A DNA stretch of 49,310 nucleotides from Stenotrophomonas geniculata ATCC 19374 = JCM 13324 (GCF_001431625.1 NZ_LLXT01000099.1:1-49310); one strand, 5' to 3'; positions 35,908 to 47,792 are shown, counted from the stretch's first letter. The notes: a model not told the origin generated them from the letters alone. Numbers and translations: made by a program.

Positions 35908-37623
35908 TTACTTCTTTTTGACCGGGGCCGGCGCGGTGGTGGCCGGGACCGGCTCGCCGCCATGGCGCTTGGTCATCCACCACTGCTGCAGCAGGCCCAG
36001 GCCGCCGTTGACCACCCAGTACAGGACCAGGCCGGACGGCATGAAGGCCATCATGACGCCGAACACCAGCGGCATGAACTGCATCATCTTCTGCTGCATC
36101 GGGTCCATGCCCGGTGCCGGGGTCAGCTTCTGGGTGAACCACATCACCGCTACGTTGATCACCGGCAGGATGAAGTACGGGTCGCGTGCGGTCAGGTCCT
36201 GGATCCAGCCGAACCAGGGCGCCTGGCGCAGTTCGACCGATTCCACCAGCACCCAGTACAGGGCGAAGAAGATCGGCATCTGGATGAGGATCGGCAGGCA
36301 GCCGCCCATCGGATTGATCTTTTCCTTCTTGTACAGCTCCATCATCGCGGTCTGGAACTTCTGGCGGTCGTCGCCATAGCGTTCCTTCAGCTGCGCGATG
36401 CGCGGCTGGAAGCGACGCATCTTCGCACCGCTCTTGTACTGGGTCGCCGACAGCGGGTACAGCACCAGCTTCAGCAGCACCACCAGGCCGACGATCGCCC
36501 AGCCCCAGTTGCCCACCAGCTTGTGCACCTGGTTCAACACCCAGAACAGGCCCTGGCCGATCACCGCCATCATCGAGAAGCGGCTGTAGTCGACCACGCG
36601 GTCCAGGCCCGGCACATCTTCCTTGGCGATCAGGTTGACCAGCTTCGGGCCGACCCACAGGCGGGCTTCGGTGCTCGTGGACTGGCCCGGCGCCACGGTG
36701 AAGGCCGGGCCACGCGCTTCGATCAGGTCACGACCGGCCACCTGCGACAGCACGTAGTGTGCGGTCTGGTCCTTCTGCGGGATCCAGGCAGTGAAGAAGT
36801 GGTGCTGCAGCATCGCCAGCCAGCCGCCGGTGATGTTCTGGTTCAGCGTGCCGTCTTCCAGGTAGTCCTTGAACGCACGACGCTGGTACTTCTTGTCGTT
36901 GTCGTACCAGGTGGCACCGTTGAAGCTGAAGGAATCCGGGTTGGTCATGCTCCGCGACAGGATGGTCGGGGTGCGGTCCAGGGTGCGATAGACGTAGCCG
37001 TTCCAGGGAGCGGCACCAGTGTTGCTGACTTCGTCCTTGAAGCGCACGGCGTACTCGTTGCGCGAGACGGTCAGGGTGCGCTTGATGGTCACGCCGTTGT
37101 CGGCGGCCCACACAAACGGGATCTGCAGCTCGTTCTGGCCCTTGGCCAGCACGAAGTCCTTGGTGTCACCCACCAGCTTGAAGCCGTCAGCGCCGGGGAC
37201 CGGGGTGTTCTTGTCTTCGCTGGCCCAGCCACTGATCGCGCTGTACGGATGCGCGGGGTCTTCGGTCAGCAGGCGGACCGGCGGGCTGCCTTCGTCCTTG
37301 GTCTGCGGGAACTGCAGCAGCTCGGCGTCGAGCACGCGGCCGCCATCGAGCACCAGGCGCAGGACGTCGGTGGTGACGGTCACGCGCTGGCTGGCGGGGG
37401 TGGCGCTGGCCTGCGCCTGCACGGCGGCCTGGCCGGGCGCACCCGGAACCTGGGCGCTGGGGATGGCGCCCGGGGTTGCGCCCGGAACGCTCTGTGCAGC
37501 GGCCGGGGCCGACGTGGTCGTCGGTGCCGGGGTCGGAGCAGCCTTTTCACGGCTCCACTCCATCCACAGCAGCACGGCCACCATCAGCCAGGCAAAAATG
37601 AGGAATACGCGGGTCTGGTTCAT
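35908..37623 (-). CDS. yidC: Membrane protein insertase YidC
   Basis: The 571-residue product has an N-terminal helix ([18 protein letters not shown]), an Ala/Pro linker, the periplasmic P1 beta domain (about residues 80-340), and the conserved insertase core with [19 protein letters not shown] and [22 protein letters not shown]. It ends with a basic tail VKKK. It inserts proteins into the inner membrane alone or with SecYEG. Its ATG overlaps the rnpA stop by one base (TGATG). No yidD gene fits between rnpA and yidC. Confidence 0.97.
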   Translation of the reverse strand: MNQTRVFLIFAWLMVAVLLWMEWSREKAAPTPAPTTTSAPAAAQSVPGATPGAIPSAQVPGAPGQAAVQAQASATPASQRVTVTTDVLRLVLDGGRVLDAELLQFPQTKDEGSPPVRLLTEDPAHPYSAISGWASEDKNTPVPGADGFKLVGDTKDFVLAKGQNELQIPFVWAADNGVTIKRTLTVSRNEYAVRFKDEVSNTGAAPWNGYVYRTLDRTPTILSRSMTNPDSFSFNGATWYDNDKKYQRRAFKDYLEDGTLNQNITGGWLAMLQHHFFTAWIPQKDQTAHYVLSQVAGRDLIEARGPAFTVAPGQSTSTEARLWVGPKLVNLIAKEDVPGLDRVVDYSRFSMMAVIGQGLFWVLNQVHKLVGNWGWAIVGLVVLLKLVLYPLSATQYKSGAKMRRFQPRIAQLKERYGDDRQKFQTAMMELYKKEKINPMGGCLPILIQMPIFFALYWVLVESVELRQAPWFGWIQDLTARDPYFILPVINVAVMWFTQKLTPAPGMDPMQQKMMQFMPLVFGVMMAFMPSGLVLYWVVNGGLGLLQQWWMTKRHGGEPVPATTAPAPVKKK

Positions 37624-38117
37624 CAGCGGACAGGCTCGGCGGGGCCGGGACGCGATGCCGGCTCGGTCAAAGAAGGAGTTGCGATGCCATCAGGCGGCGG
37701 CATTGTGCCGTCCACGCCCGGCGTGGGCAATGCACGCAGGCGACGCAGCAGGCGCAGGAAGGCCTGGCGGATCTCGTCGTTGCTGGCGGAACGCGCAGCA
37801 CTACGAGCCACGACGACGAAGTCGCCTGGCTGGATGTCGGTACGTGTCTGACGCAGGATGTCGCGCAGGACGCGCTTGATCCGGTTACGCCCGACGGCGT
37901 TCGGATCAACCTTGCGGGAAACCGCCAGACCCAGCCTGGCCGGCCGGTCAGCCGGCAGCCAGTGCAGGGTCATCAGCGGATCGGACACACGGCGGGCGCC
38001 GTTGAAGACCGTTGAGTATTCGGCACGCGTGCGAACCCGCGCAGAGCGAGGGAATCGCTTGCGCGGGTCTGCAGTATTCACTGTCGAAGGGATTGCGTCT
38101 GCCGCGATGTGCGGCAT
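37623..38117 (-). CDS. rnpA: Ribonuclease P protein component RnpA
   Basis: The 164-residue product is the protein subunit of RNase P, which matures tRNA 5' ends. The core [18 protein letters not shown] and the RNR-type motif [23 protein letters not shown] are present. The longest start (38117) is 5 bp after the rpmH stop. An internal GTG at 38081 ([12 protein letters not shown]) gives 152 residues and may be the true start, since the first 12 residues look non-conserved. The C-terminal Pro-rich tail is longer than in E. coli. Confidence 0.93.
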   Translation of the reverse strand: MPHIAADAIPSTVNTADPRKRFPRSARVRTRAEYSTVFNGARRVSDPLMTLHWLPADRPARLGLAVSRKVDPNAVGRNRIKRVLRDILRQTRTDIQPGDFVVVARSAARSASNDEIRQAFLRLLRRLRALPTPGVDGTMPPPDGIATPSLTEPASRPGPAEPVR

Positions 38118-38122
38118 GGCAA

Positions 38123-38263
38123 TCAGGCGCTCAGGACTTTGCGGCCCTTGGCGCGGCGACGCGACAGGATCTTGCGGCCGTCAGCGGTCTTCATACGGGC
38201 ACGGAAGCCGTGGTCGCGCTTACGCTTGAGGTTGCTGGGCTGGTAGGTGCGCTTCGTGGCCAT
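38123..38263 (-). CDS. rpmH: 50S ribosomal protein L34
   Basis: The 46-residue product begins [20 protein letters not shown] and ends GRKVLSA, a full-length L34. It is the first gene of the leftward rpmH-rnpA-yidC cluster beside the origin. Confidence 0.97.
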   Translation of the reverse strand: MATKRTYQPSNLKRKRDHGFRARMKTADGRKILSRRRAKGRKVLSA

Positions 38264-38518
38264 TGGGGGCCTCTCGTATGAATGGGACGGAAAGAACCGG
38301 AAATTCTAGAGAGGTACCCCGCCCCAAGTCAACCCCTGGCAACTACGCGAATTCACTGGGCTGTGCAATAGCTGTGGATGTTTTTGTGAATAAGTAGGGG
38401 ACAAGCATTCCGAAGGCGGGCGCTCGGTGGTAGTCTGAGCCATCCATTTCCCCCCTTTCCGGCCTGTGTTTGGGCGCCTTGTCGCGTCCATGCCCCGGCC
38501 ACCGGACGATTATTGCTG
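38264..38518. promoter_or_regulatory. rpmH-dnaA divergent regulatory region with DnaA box
   Basis: 255 bp without a gene. It holds a DnaA box TGTGAATAA (38385-38393, reverse of TTATTCACA) with a weaker TGTGGATGT 4 bp before it. These suggest DnaA control of dnaA and rpmH transcription. No clear promoter elements were picked out. Confidence 0.7.
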
Positions 38519-39850
38519 ATGGATGCTTGGTCCCGTAGTCTCGAGCGCCTCGAAGCGGAGTTCCCGCCGGAAGACGTTCATACCTGGTTGAAGCCGCTGC
38601 AGGCCGATCTGCGCGTGGACAGCCTGGTGCTGTATGCACCGAATGCCTTCATCGTCGACCAGGTCCGCGAGCTGTATCTGGCCCGGATCCGCGAACTGCT
38701 GGCGCATTTCGCCGGCTTCAGCGACGTTTTTCTTGAAATCGGCTCGCGCCCGCGCCCTGTGGAGGCGCAGAACGCGCCGGTTTCCACGTCATCGGCGCAT
38801 GTGTCCAGCGAACCGCAGGTGCCCTTCGCCGGCAACCTGGACAATCACTACACGTTCGCCAACTTCGTGGAAGGCCGCAGCAACCAGCTGGGCCTGGCCG
38901 CCGCCTTCCAGGCAGCGCAGAAGCCGGGCGACCGCGCGCACAATCCGCTGCTGCTGTACGGAGGCACCGGCCTGGGCAAGACCCACCTGATGTTCGCTGC
39001 CGGCAACGCCATGCGCCAGGCCAATCCGGGCGCGAAGGTGCTGTACCTGCGTTCTGAACAGTTCTTCAGCGCGATGATCCGGGCCCTGCAGGAAAAGACC
39101 ATGGATCAGTTCAAGCGCCAGTTCCAGCAGGTCGACGCGCTGCTGATCGATGACATCCAGTTCTTCGCCGGCAAGGACCGCACCCAGGAAGAGTTCTTCC
39201 ACACCTTCAACGCGTTGTTCGATGGCAAGCAGCAGATCATCCTGACCTGTGACCGCTATCCGCGCGAAGTCGAGGGCCTGGAAGCGCGCCTGAAGTCGCG
39301 GCTTGCCTGGGGCCTGTCGGTCGCGATCGAACCGCCGGACTTCGAGACCCGCGCCGCGATCGTGCTGGCCAAGGCACGCGAACGCGGTGCCGAGATTCCC
39401 GATGATGTTGCGTTCCTGATCGCCAAGAAGATGCGCTCCAACGTGCGCGACCTCGAGGGTGCGCTGAATACCCTGACCGCCCGCGCCAATTTCACCGGCC
39501 GCGCGATCACCACCGAATTCGCCCAGGAAACCCTGCGCGACCTGCTGCGCGCCCAGCAGCAGGCGATCAGCATTCCCAACATCCAGAAAACCGTGGCCGA
39601 CTACTACGGGCTGCAGATCAAGGATCTGCTGTCCAAGCGTCGGACCCGCTCACTGGCACGTCCGCGCCAGGTCGCCATGGCCCTGACCAAGGAACTGACC
39701 GAGCACAGCCTGCCCGAGATCGGCGACGCCTTTGCCGGTCGCGATCACACCACGGTGCTGCATGCCTGCCGCCAGATCCGGACCCTGATGGAAACCGACG
39801 GCAAGCTCCGCGAGGACTGGGACAAGCTGATCCGGAAGCTGAGCGAATGA
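38519..39850 (+). CDS. dnaA: Chromosomal replication initiator protein DnaA
   Basis: The 443-residue product starts [20 protein letters not shown] (domain I, DnaB/partner binding). A short linker follows, then the AAA+ domain with Walker A GGTGLGKT (Lys154) and Walker [21 protein letters not shown]. Domain IV has [15 protein letters not shown] and the DnaA-box recognition signature [14 protein letters not shown]. The start at ATG 38519 is canonical; a TTG two codons earlier is less likely. Confidence 0.98.
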   Translation: MDAWSRSLERLEAEFPPEDVHTWLKPLQADLRVDSLVLYAPNAFIVDQVRELYLARIRELLAHFAGFSDVFLEIGSRPRPVEAQNAPVSTSSAHVSSEPQVPFAGNLDNHYTFANFVEGRSNQLGLAAAFQAAQKPGDRAHNPLLLYGGTGLGKTHLMFAAGNAMRQANPGAKVLYLRSEQFFSAMIRALQEKTMDQFKRQFQQVDALLIDDIQFFAGKDRTQEEFFHTFNALFDGKQQIILTCDRYPREVEGLEARLKSRLAWGLSVAIEPPDFETRAAIVLAKARERGAEIPDDVAFLIAKKMRSNVRDLEGALNTLTARANFTGRAITTEFAQETLRDLLRAQQQAISIPNIQKTVADYYGLQIKDLLSKRRTRSLARPRQVAMALTKELTEHSLPEIGDAFAGRDHTTVLHACRQIRTLMETDGKLREDWDKLIRKLSE

Positions 39851-40125
39851 TGCACGGATGCCGATGAGGCGTCATCGCACAAAACGGTGCAGAATCCGGT
39901 AGCAAGCGCGGGACACGTTGTGGATAACAATGGCGTTTGAAATCGCTCCGAATTTATCCACAGCTTTCCCCACCCCCTGGGGGTCGGTAATACAGAGGGT
40001 TTCGAGGTCTGAAATTCTTTTATTTACAAAGACTTAGCGTTATTTTCCAGCGATTCTGTCTCTACCAGCACCACCAAGCTTTTGATTTATTCCACATTTT
40101 TTAAAGCATAGGGGCACGGAACCAC
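39851..40125. other. Putative oriC (dnaA-dnaN intergenic)
   Basis: 275 bp, AT-rich, without a gene. It has two perfect DnaA boxes: TGTGGATAA at 39919-39927 (reverse of TTATCCACA) and TTATCCACA at 39954-39962. An AT-rich stretch (about 40010-40110, e.g. ATTCTTTTATTTACAAAG) follows and could unwind. Genes diverge from about this point, with leftward transcription to the left and rightward to the right, which fits a bidirectional origin. Function is inferred from position and boxes. Confidence 0.75.
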
Positions 40126-41226
40126 ATGCGTTTCACACTGCAGCGCGAAGCCTTTCTCAAGCCGTTGGCACAGGTCGTCAACGTGGTCGAACGCCGCCAG
40201 ACCCTTCCGGTTCTGGCCAATTTCCTGGTCCAGGTGCAGAACGGCCAGCTGTCGCTGACCGGTACCGACCTGGAAGTGGAGATGGTGTCGCGGATCGCGG
40301 TTGAAGACGCCCAGGACGGCGAAACCACCATTCCCGCCCGCAAGCTGTTCGAGATCATCCGCGCCCTGCCCGACGGCAGCCGGATTACCGTCTCGCAGAC
40401 CGGTGACAAGATCACCGTGCAGGCCGGTCGCAGCCGCTTCACCCTGGCTACCCTGCCGTCCAATGACTTCCCGTCGGTGGACGAAGTGGAAGCCACCGAG
40501 CGCGTGGCCATCGGCGAAGCGACCCTGAAGGAGCTGATCGAGCGCACCGCGTTCGCGATGGCCCAGCAGGACGTGCGCTACTACCTCAACGGTCTGCTGT
40601 TCGACCTGCGTGGCGATGCACTGCGCACCGTTGCCACCGACGGCCACCGTCTGGCCCTTTGCGAAACCGACCTGGCCAAGCCCAGCGGTTCGAAGCGCCA
40701 GATCATCGTGCCGCGCAAGGGCGTGACCGAGCTGCAGCGCCTGCTGGAAAGCGGCGATCGCGAAATCGAGCTGGAAGTCGGCCGCAGCCACGTCCGCGTC
40801 AAGCGCGACGATGTCACCTTCACTTCGAAGCTGATCGATGGCCGTTTCCCGGACTACGAAGCGGTGATCCCGATCGGTGCCGACCGTGAAGTGAAGGTGG
40901 ATCGTGAAGCACTGCGTGCCTCGCTGCAGCGCGCCGCGATCCTGTCCAACGAGAAGTACCGCGGCATTCGCGTGGAAGTCTCGCCGGGCAACCTGAAGAT
41001 CAGCGCGCACAACCCGGAACAGGAAGAAGCTCAGGAAGAGATCGAGGCCGACACCACGGTCAGCGATCTGGCCATCGGCTTCAACGTGAACTACCTGTTG
41101 GATGCCCTCTCCGCCCTGCGCGACGAGGAAGTGATCATCCAGCTACGCGACTCCAACTCCTCGGCGCTGGTGCGTGAATCCAGCAGCGAGAAGTCGCGCC
41201 ACGTGGTGATGCCGCTGCGTCTCTGA
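40126..41226 (+). CDS. dnaN: DNA polymerase III beta sliding clamp
   Basis: The 366-residue product is three clamp domains, beginning MRFTLQREAFLKPLAQVVNVVERR and ending VVMPLRL. It forms the dimeric ring that tethers DNA polymerase III. Start, length and ends agree with the family. A parS-like site lies 10 bp after the stop codon and a strong terminator 32 bp after it. Confidence 0.98.
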   Translation: MRFTLQREAFLKPLAQVVNVVERRQTLPVLANFLVQVQNGQLSLTGTDLEVEMVSRIAVEDAQDGETTIPARKLFEIIRALPDGSRITVSQTGDKITVQAGRSRFTLATLPSNDFPSVDEVEATERVAIGEATLKELIERTAFAMAQQDVRYYLNGLLFDLRGDALRTVATDGHRLALCETDLAKPSGSKRQIIVPRKGVTELQRLLESGDREIELEVGRSHVRVKRDDVTFTSKLIDGRFPDYEAVIPIGADREVKVDREALRASLQRAAILSNEKYRGIRVEVSPGNLKISAHNPEQEEAQEEIEADTTVSDLAIGFNVNYLLDALSALRDEEVIIQLRDSNSSALVRESSSEKSRHVVMPLRL

Positions 41227-41235
41227 CGGAAACGC

Positions 41236-41251
41236 TGTTTCACGTGGAACC
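41236..41251. promoter_or_regulatory. parS-like ParB-binding site 1
   Basis: TGTTTCACGTGGAACC: 16-nt palindrome close to the parS consensus TGTTCCACGTGGAACA, directly after dnaN. Confidence 0.82.
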
Positions 41252-41257
41252 CAGAAG

Positions 41258-41284
41258 CGCCCGGGACCTCCCGGGCGTTTTTTT
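41258..41284 (+). terminator. Rho-independent terminator of dnaN
   Basis: An 8-bp stem CGCCCGGG/CCCGGGCG with loop ACCT is followed by seven T. It lies between parS sites 1 and 2. Confidence 0.95.
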
Positions 41285-41285
41285 A

Positions 41286-41301
41286 TGTTCCACGTGGAGC
41301 A
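41286..41301. promoter_or_regulatory. parS-like ParB-binding site 2
   Basis: TGTTCCACGTGGAGCA: one mismatch in the right arm from TGTTCCACGTGGAACA. Confidence 0.78.
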
Positions 41302-41596
41302 TTGTCGAAACGGATCGTAGAAATCCTGGACGTGCCCTGCTCGGCCCCACACCAACTCGATCTCGCTTGCTCGAAGCAACTCGGAATCCAGAACGTTGGG
41401 AATTCGTCTTGCAGTGCTCGTCGGGCTCCATGCGATCTGGGTTCTGGCAGCGAGCGCTTCGCATGTCCCACTTCGTTGTCCTGATCTTCAATGGTGGAAG
41501 CAGCAGATCATCTTCCCCGGGAGGAGGTCCTTCGCTTCTGCAAACGGCACTGACCACTGGCCGGCTCGGGGGCACACTTGGGCAATCCTAGCTTCT

Positions 41597-42019
41597 AAAT
41601 CTGGGTATAAATCTAAAGCATGGTGGTGATGGTAGAGCCATATTTCGTGGAGAAATGCATTATCTGTTTGTTTTTAAAGGGATTTATGAGCCTGAAACCC
41701 CCTGTATAGAGGGCCCTCTGGCTGGGGGGGAACCTGTGGATAGTTTTCAGCGCTTAGCAAAAGGACTTTTTTATCCACAGATTGCCCATACCTTGTGTAT
41801 AAGTCATACATGCCTCCTGTGGACAGTGTGGAACTAGCGTCCTGGATTTCTTGAAATCTGTGGAACCCTCCAAGGCATCGGATCGCAGATTTGAAGGAAT
41901 CGGCGGGGTCATCCGTCGGAACCACCCGCGAGGTGTCCCGCGATGGCCCTGCAGTGCTCATGAAATCGGCGAAATCTGAGGGCCTGGACTCTGGAACCCC
42001 GCGCAGATTTGAAGAAATT
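41597..42019. repeat. Five copies of a CAGATTT-centred motif
   Basis: CAGATTT occurs at 41886-41892 and 42004-42010 (+) and, as AAATCTG, at 41597-41603, 41854-41860 and 41972-41978 (-). Three copies extend to about 17 nt: CAGATTTCAAGAAATCC (minus strand, 41844-41860), CAGATTTGAAGGAATCG and CAGATTTGAAGAAATTT. A 13-nt direct repeat CGCAGATTTGAAG lies at 41884 and 42002. Confidence 0.7.
41735..41802. promoter_or_regulatory. DnaA-box cluster in the dnaN-recF spacer
   Basis: TTATCCACA at 41771-41779 and TGTGTATAA at 41794-41802 (reverse of TTATACACA) both fit TTATNCACA. TGTGGATAG at 41735-41743 differs by one base. Confidence 0.7.
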
Positions 42020-42055
42020 TCGGGCCGTTCCTGCCCGGAACGGGCGCGTCACCCG

Positions 42056-42071
42056 CATTCCACGTGGAACG
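42056..42071. promoter_or_regulatory. parS-like site 3 (weaker)
   Basis: CATTCCACGTGGAACG keeps the core TTCCACGTGGAA but differs at both outer positions. Confidence 0.65.
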
Positions 42072-42202
42072 CGTCCATCGATGGGTGCAGAAGCTGCACC
42101 TTCGGCTCGACCGGCCTGCCGGCGCGCCCGGCTTGACCGATGCAGTAAGCTGATGGATTCCCTGCCCCTCTACCGCCTCGTGCGGATGGTCTTTCGCGCC
42201 CC

Positions 42203-43297
42203 ATGCAGATCCGCCGCCTCGCCTTGCATCAACTGCGTCGCTTCAGTGCGGTGGACCTGTCGCCCCAGCCAGGATTGAACCTGCTGACCGGCGACAACGG
42301 TGCCGGCAAGACCAGCGTGCTCGAAGCCCTGCACCTGATGGCCTATGGGCGCAGCTTCCGTGGTCGAGTGCGCGACGGTCTGGTGCGTCAGGGCCAGGAA
42401 GCGCTGGAAATCTTCGTGGAATGGGACGAACAGCGTGCCAATCACCCGCCGCACCGCCGAAAAGCCGGGCTGCGCCACAGTGGCCAGGACTGGAAGGGGC
42501 GATTGGACGGCGAAGATGTCGCGCAGCTGGGTAATCTCTGCGCAGCACTGGCCGTGGTGACGTTCGAGCCCGGGAGCCATGCACTGGTCAGTGGTGGTGG
42601 CGAACCCCGCCGCCGCTTCCTCGATTGGGGCTTGTTCCACGTGGAACCGGATTTTCTGTCCTTGTGGCGCCGCTACTCCCGGGCGCTGAAGCAGCGCAAC
42701 GCCCTGCTCAAGCAGGGCGGGCCGTCGCGGATGCTCGATACCTGGGATCACGAGCTGGCCGAGGCCGGAGAACCGCTGACCAGCCGCCGCCAGCACTACC
42801 TGGAGCGTCTGCAGCAGCGCACTGCGGCTTTGGCCGCCAGCCTGGCGCCGCAACTGGGCATCCACGGACTGGACCTGAGTCCTGGATGGCGGCGGCATGA
42901 GCTTCCCTTGGCCGATGCCCTGCTTCTGGCCCGGGAACGTGACCGGCAGGCCGGGTATACCTCGGTCGGCCCGCACCGGGCGGACTGGAGTGTGGATTTC
43001 CACAGCATTCCGGGGCGTGATGCACTGTCCCGCGGCCAGGCCAAGCTGACGGCATTGGCGTGCCTGCTGGCACAGGCCGAGGACTATGCGGAACAGCGCG
43101 GCGAATGGCCGGTGATCGCGCTGGATGATCTGGCTTCGGAACTGGATCGCACCCACCAGGCGCGGGTATTGGAGCGCCTGCTCAATGGCCCGGCACAGAT
43201 CTTCATCACCGCCACCGAAACCCCGGCGGCGCTGCAGGAACTGACCCACATCGCCCGGTTCCACGTGGAACATGCACAGATCGTGGCTGTGCCATAG
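42203..43297 (+). CDS. recF: DNA replication and repair protein RecF
   Basis: The 364-residue SMC-like ATPase loads RecA at gaps with RecO and RecR. Walker A GDNGAGKT is at residues 30-37, the signature [19 protein letters not shown] and Walker [13 protein letters not shown] follow. Two parS-like palindromes lie inside the gene, both read as the tetrapeptide FHVE (residues 145-148 and 353-356). ATG 42203 ([14 protein letters not shown]) is the family start. Confidence 0.96.
   Translation: MQIRRLALHQLRRFSAVDLSPQPGLNLLTGDNGAGKTSVLEALHLMAYGRSFRGRVRDGLVRQGQEALEIFVEWDEQRANHPPHRRKAGLRHSGQDWKGRLDGEDVAQLGNLCAALAVVTFEPGSHALVSGGGEPRRRFLDWGLFHVEPDFLSLWRRYSRALKQRNALLKQGGPSRMLDTWDHELAEAGEPLTSRRQHYLERLQQRTAALAASLAPQLGIHGLDLSPGWRRHELPLADALLLARERDRQAGYTSVGPHRADWSVDFHSIPGRDALSRGQAKLTALACLLAQAEDYAEQRGEWPVIALDDLASELDRTHQARVLERLLNGPAQIFITATETPAALQELTHIARFHVEHAQIVAVP
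42633..42648. promoter_or_regulatory. parS-like site 4, inside recF
   Basis: TGTTCCACGTGGAACC, one base from TGTTCCACGTGGAACA. Confidence 0.83.
43257..43272. promoter_or_regulatory. parS-like site 5, inside the recF 3' end
   Basis: GGTTCCACGTGGAACA, one base from TGTTCCACGTGGAACA. Confidence 0.8.
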
Positions 43298-43326
43298 TGG
43301 GCACACCAGGGCCGCTCGACCCCGGC

Positions 43327-45869
<2,543 letters not shown>

Positions 45870-45936
45870 CACAATCGGGACACGGCCGGTGCGCGGGGAG
45901 GCGCGCCGGCCTTCGACTCTTGAACACAGGTACCTG

Positions 45937-46782
45937 ATGTCCGCATCCGCCCCGGTTTCCGCTCCGCCCCCGGTTCCGCCGGCTTCTGCCGCGCCGCGTG
46001 CCGTTTCGCCGTTGGCGGGGTTCTTCATCGACCTGGGCATCGCCGCCGTCACCCTGTTCGGCCTGAGCCTGATCAGCGGCCTGCTGTGGGGCCTGTACCG
46101 TGGCGTGGTGGTCGGTTACGCGAACGCACAGGCCGGCGCTGGCGCACCCGAGGCCAGTTCGGTAGCGGCGTCACTGGGCCAGCCCGGCGCGCTTGCGCAG
46201 ATTCTCATGGCGCTGTTTGCCACCGGCGGCGCCGCGCTGCTGCTGTACTTCTGGCGACGTCCGGCCAACACGGCCGAGCGCCACGCGTCGCGCCAGGCGC
46301 TGCGCCGTCCCTCCACCTGGGGCTGGACCCTGCTGGTGGCGACCCTGATCGTGCTCGGCAGCAATGGCATCGCCTTCCTGGCCAAGCAGTTCGGTATCGA
46401 GCCGGTTCCCACCAACCTGGCGCTGATGCAGAGCGCGATCGCGCGCTTCCCCTTGTTCCTGGTGCTGTTCGCGGTGGTACTGGCACCGGCCTACGAGGAG
46501 CTGCTGTTCCGCCGCGTGCTGTTTGGCCGCCTGTGGAAGGCCGGGCGTCCGTGGCTGGGCGTGGTACTGAGCAGCCTTGCTTTTGCCCTCATCCATGAAA
46601 TCCCTGGCACCAGCGCCAACGGCCCGGCCGAGATCGCGCAGCTGTGGCTGGTCTATGGCGGCATGGGTGCTGCGTTCTGCTGGTTGTACCAGCGCACCGG
46701 TACGCTCTGGGCCGCGATCGCCGCGCACGCGCTGAACAACGGTGTGGCGCTTGCCGCACTTGTGTTCTTCGGGGCAACGTAA
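45937..46782 (+). CDS. CPBP-family intramembrane metalloprotease
   Basis: The 281-residue membrane protein has about six to seven helices. The CPBP (CAAX protease/bacteriocin-processing) motifs are Glu187-Glu188 with Arg193 (YEELLFRR), His220-Glu221 (FALIHE) and His254 (AAHALNNG). The N-terminal Pro/Ala segment is low complexity. ATG 45937 follows CAGG and gives the natural start. It follows gyrB after a 67-bp gap containing a GC-rich hairpin (45884-45911) that lacks a T run. Substrate unknown. Confidence 0.9.
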   Translation: MSASAPVSAPPPVPPASAAPRAVSPLAGFFIDLGIAAVTLFGLSLISGLLWGLYRGVVVGYANAQAGAGAPEASSVAASLGQPGALAQILMALFATGGAALLLYFWRRPANTAERHASRQALRRPSTWGWTLLVATLIVLGSNGIAFLAKQFGIEPVPTNLALMQSAIARFPLFLVLFAVVLAPAYEELLFRRVLFGRLWKAGRPWLGVVLSSLAFALIHEIPGTSANGPAEIAQLWLVYGGMGAAFCWLYQRTGTLWAAIAAHALNNGVALAALVFFGAT

Positions 46783-46853
46783 CGCCGTGTCCGCTTGACG
46801 AAAGATTAAGCCGCTACGCTACACACTGCGCATATGAACACGGGGGTGGATCC

Positions 46854-47660
46854 ATGAAACAACTGCTGCTGGCCCTTGTCATCACCACTCTGGTCAGCGC
46901 CTGCGCGACCACGACCTCCCCTACCGGCCGCCGGCAGATGGTGGGCGGGGTGTCGCAGGCGCAGCTGGATCAGCTCGGCGCTCAGGCGTTCGCCGAAACC
47001 AAGCAGAAGGAAAAGATCAGCACCGACGGCCGCCAGAACGGTTACGTGCAGTGCGTGGTCAATGCCCTGGTCGCGCAGTTGCCGCCTCAATACCGTGGCG
47101 TACGGTGGGAGACGGCGGTGTTCGTCGACAAGGAGCCCAACGCCTTCGCCCTGCCCGGCGGCAAGGTCGGCGTGAACACTGGCATCTTCACCGTCGCCAA
47201 GAACCAGGATCAGCTGGCTGCCGTAATCGGCCATGAAATCGGCCACGTCATCGCCCGCCACCACGAGGAGCGCATCACCCGGCAGATGGGCGCGCAGACC
47301 GGGCTGGCCGTGCTCGGTGCGCTGGCCGGCGCGGCCTACGGCGAAGGCGCTGCCAGCACCGTCAACCAGCTTGGTGGCATGGGCGCGCAGACCGCCTTCC
47401 TGCTGCCCGGTTCACGCACCCAGGAAAGCGAGGCCGACGTGATCGGCCAGCGACTGATGGCCCAGGCCGGCTTCAACCCGGCGCAGGCGGTCGACCTGTG
47501 GCAGAACATGATGGCTGCCAGTGGCGGTCGCAGCCCACAATGGCTGTCCACCCACCCCGACCCAGCCAACCGGATCCAGGAACTGCGACGCGATGCACCG
47601 GCTCTGACGCCGGTCTATCAGCAGGCGCAGGCGGCCGGGCTGCGGCCAAAGTGCGGATGA
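46854..47660 (+). CDS. M48-family metallopeptidase lipoprotein
   Basis: The 268-residue lipoprotein has lipobox VSAC (Cys17). The zinc motif HEIGH is at residues 127-131, the third ligand is in TQESEADVIG, and the typical WLSTHPDPANRIQEL tail is present. It belongs to the LoiP/YggG-like M48 group of envelope proteases. ATG 46854 has a purine-rich GGGGGTGGA upstream. A possible promoter (TTGACG at 46795-46800 with TAC-type -10 near 46815-46825) precedes it but spacing is ambiguous. Confidence 0.93.
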   Translation: MKQLLLALVITTLVSACATTTSPTGRRQMVGGVSQAQLDQLGAQAFAETKQKEKISTDGRQNGYVQCVVNALVAQLPPQYRGVRWETAVFVDKEPNAFALPGGKVGVNTGIFTVAKNQDQLAAVIGHEIGHVIARHHEERITRQMGAQTGLAVLGALAGAAYGEGAASTVNQLGGMGAQTAFLLPGSRTQESEADVIGQRLMAQAGFNPAQAVDLWQNMMAASGGRSPQWLSTHPDPANRIQELRRDAPALTPVYQQAQAAGLRPKCG

Positions 47661-47792
47661 GTGCGCATTTCTATGCTGTATTGCAGCACATAAAACGATT
47701 TCTCACGCCATCTGTTTCTGATACGTTTGGCGGCTCAGATTTTTCTGACAGTCCGACTTTGCCGCTAACCGGCGGTTCGATCGAGGTGAACG

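Larger units (their letters stand above)
41302..42202. other. Long dnaN-recF spacer without a gene
   Basis: About 900 bp (976 counting from the dnaN stop) with no convincing gene and lower GC than its surroundings. It contains an AT-rich segment about 41585-41830 and the DnaA boxes, CAGATTT repeats and parS site listed separately. Short open frames here show no start context or recognisable protein. It is unlike the close dnaN-recF spacing of E. coli. Confidence 0.75.

Noticed and set aside
41240..41629. Overlapping short open frames on both strands after dnaN
   Set aside because: They overlap parS sites and the terminator, lack ribosome sites and show no recognisable protein; treated as non-coding.
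45884..45911. GC-rich hairpin after gyrB as a terminator
   Set aside because: The stem is strong (GGCCGG..GCGC/GCGC..CCGGCC), but no T run follows. It might be an attenuator, but the evidence is too weak to list.
46795..46825. sigma70-type promoter upstream of the M48 gene
   Set aside because: TTGACG is good, but the candidate -10 hexamers give spacers of 14 or 19 bp; too uncertain for a separate feature.
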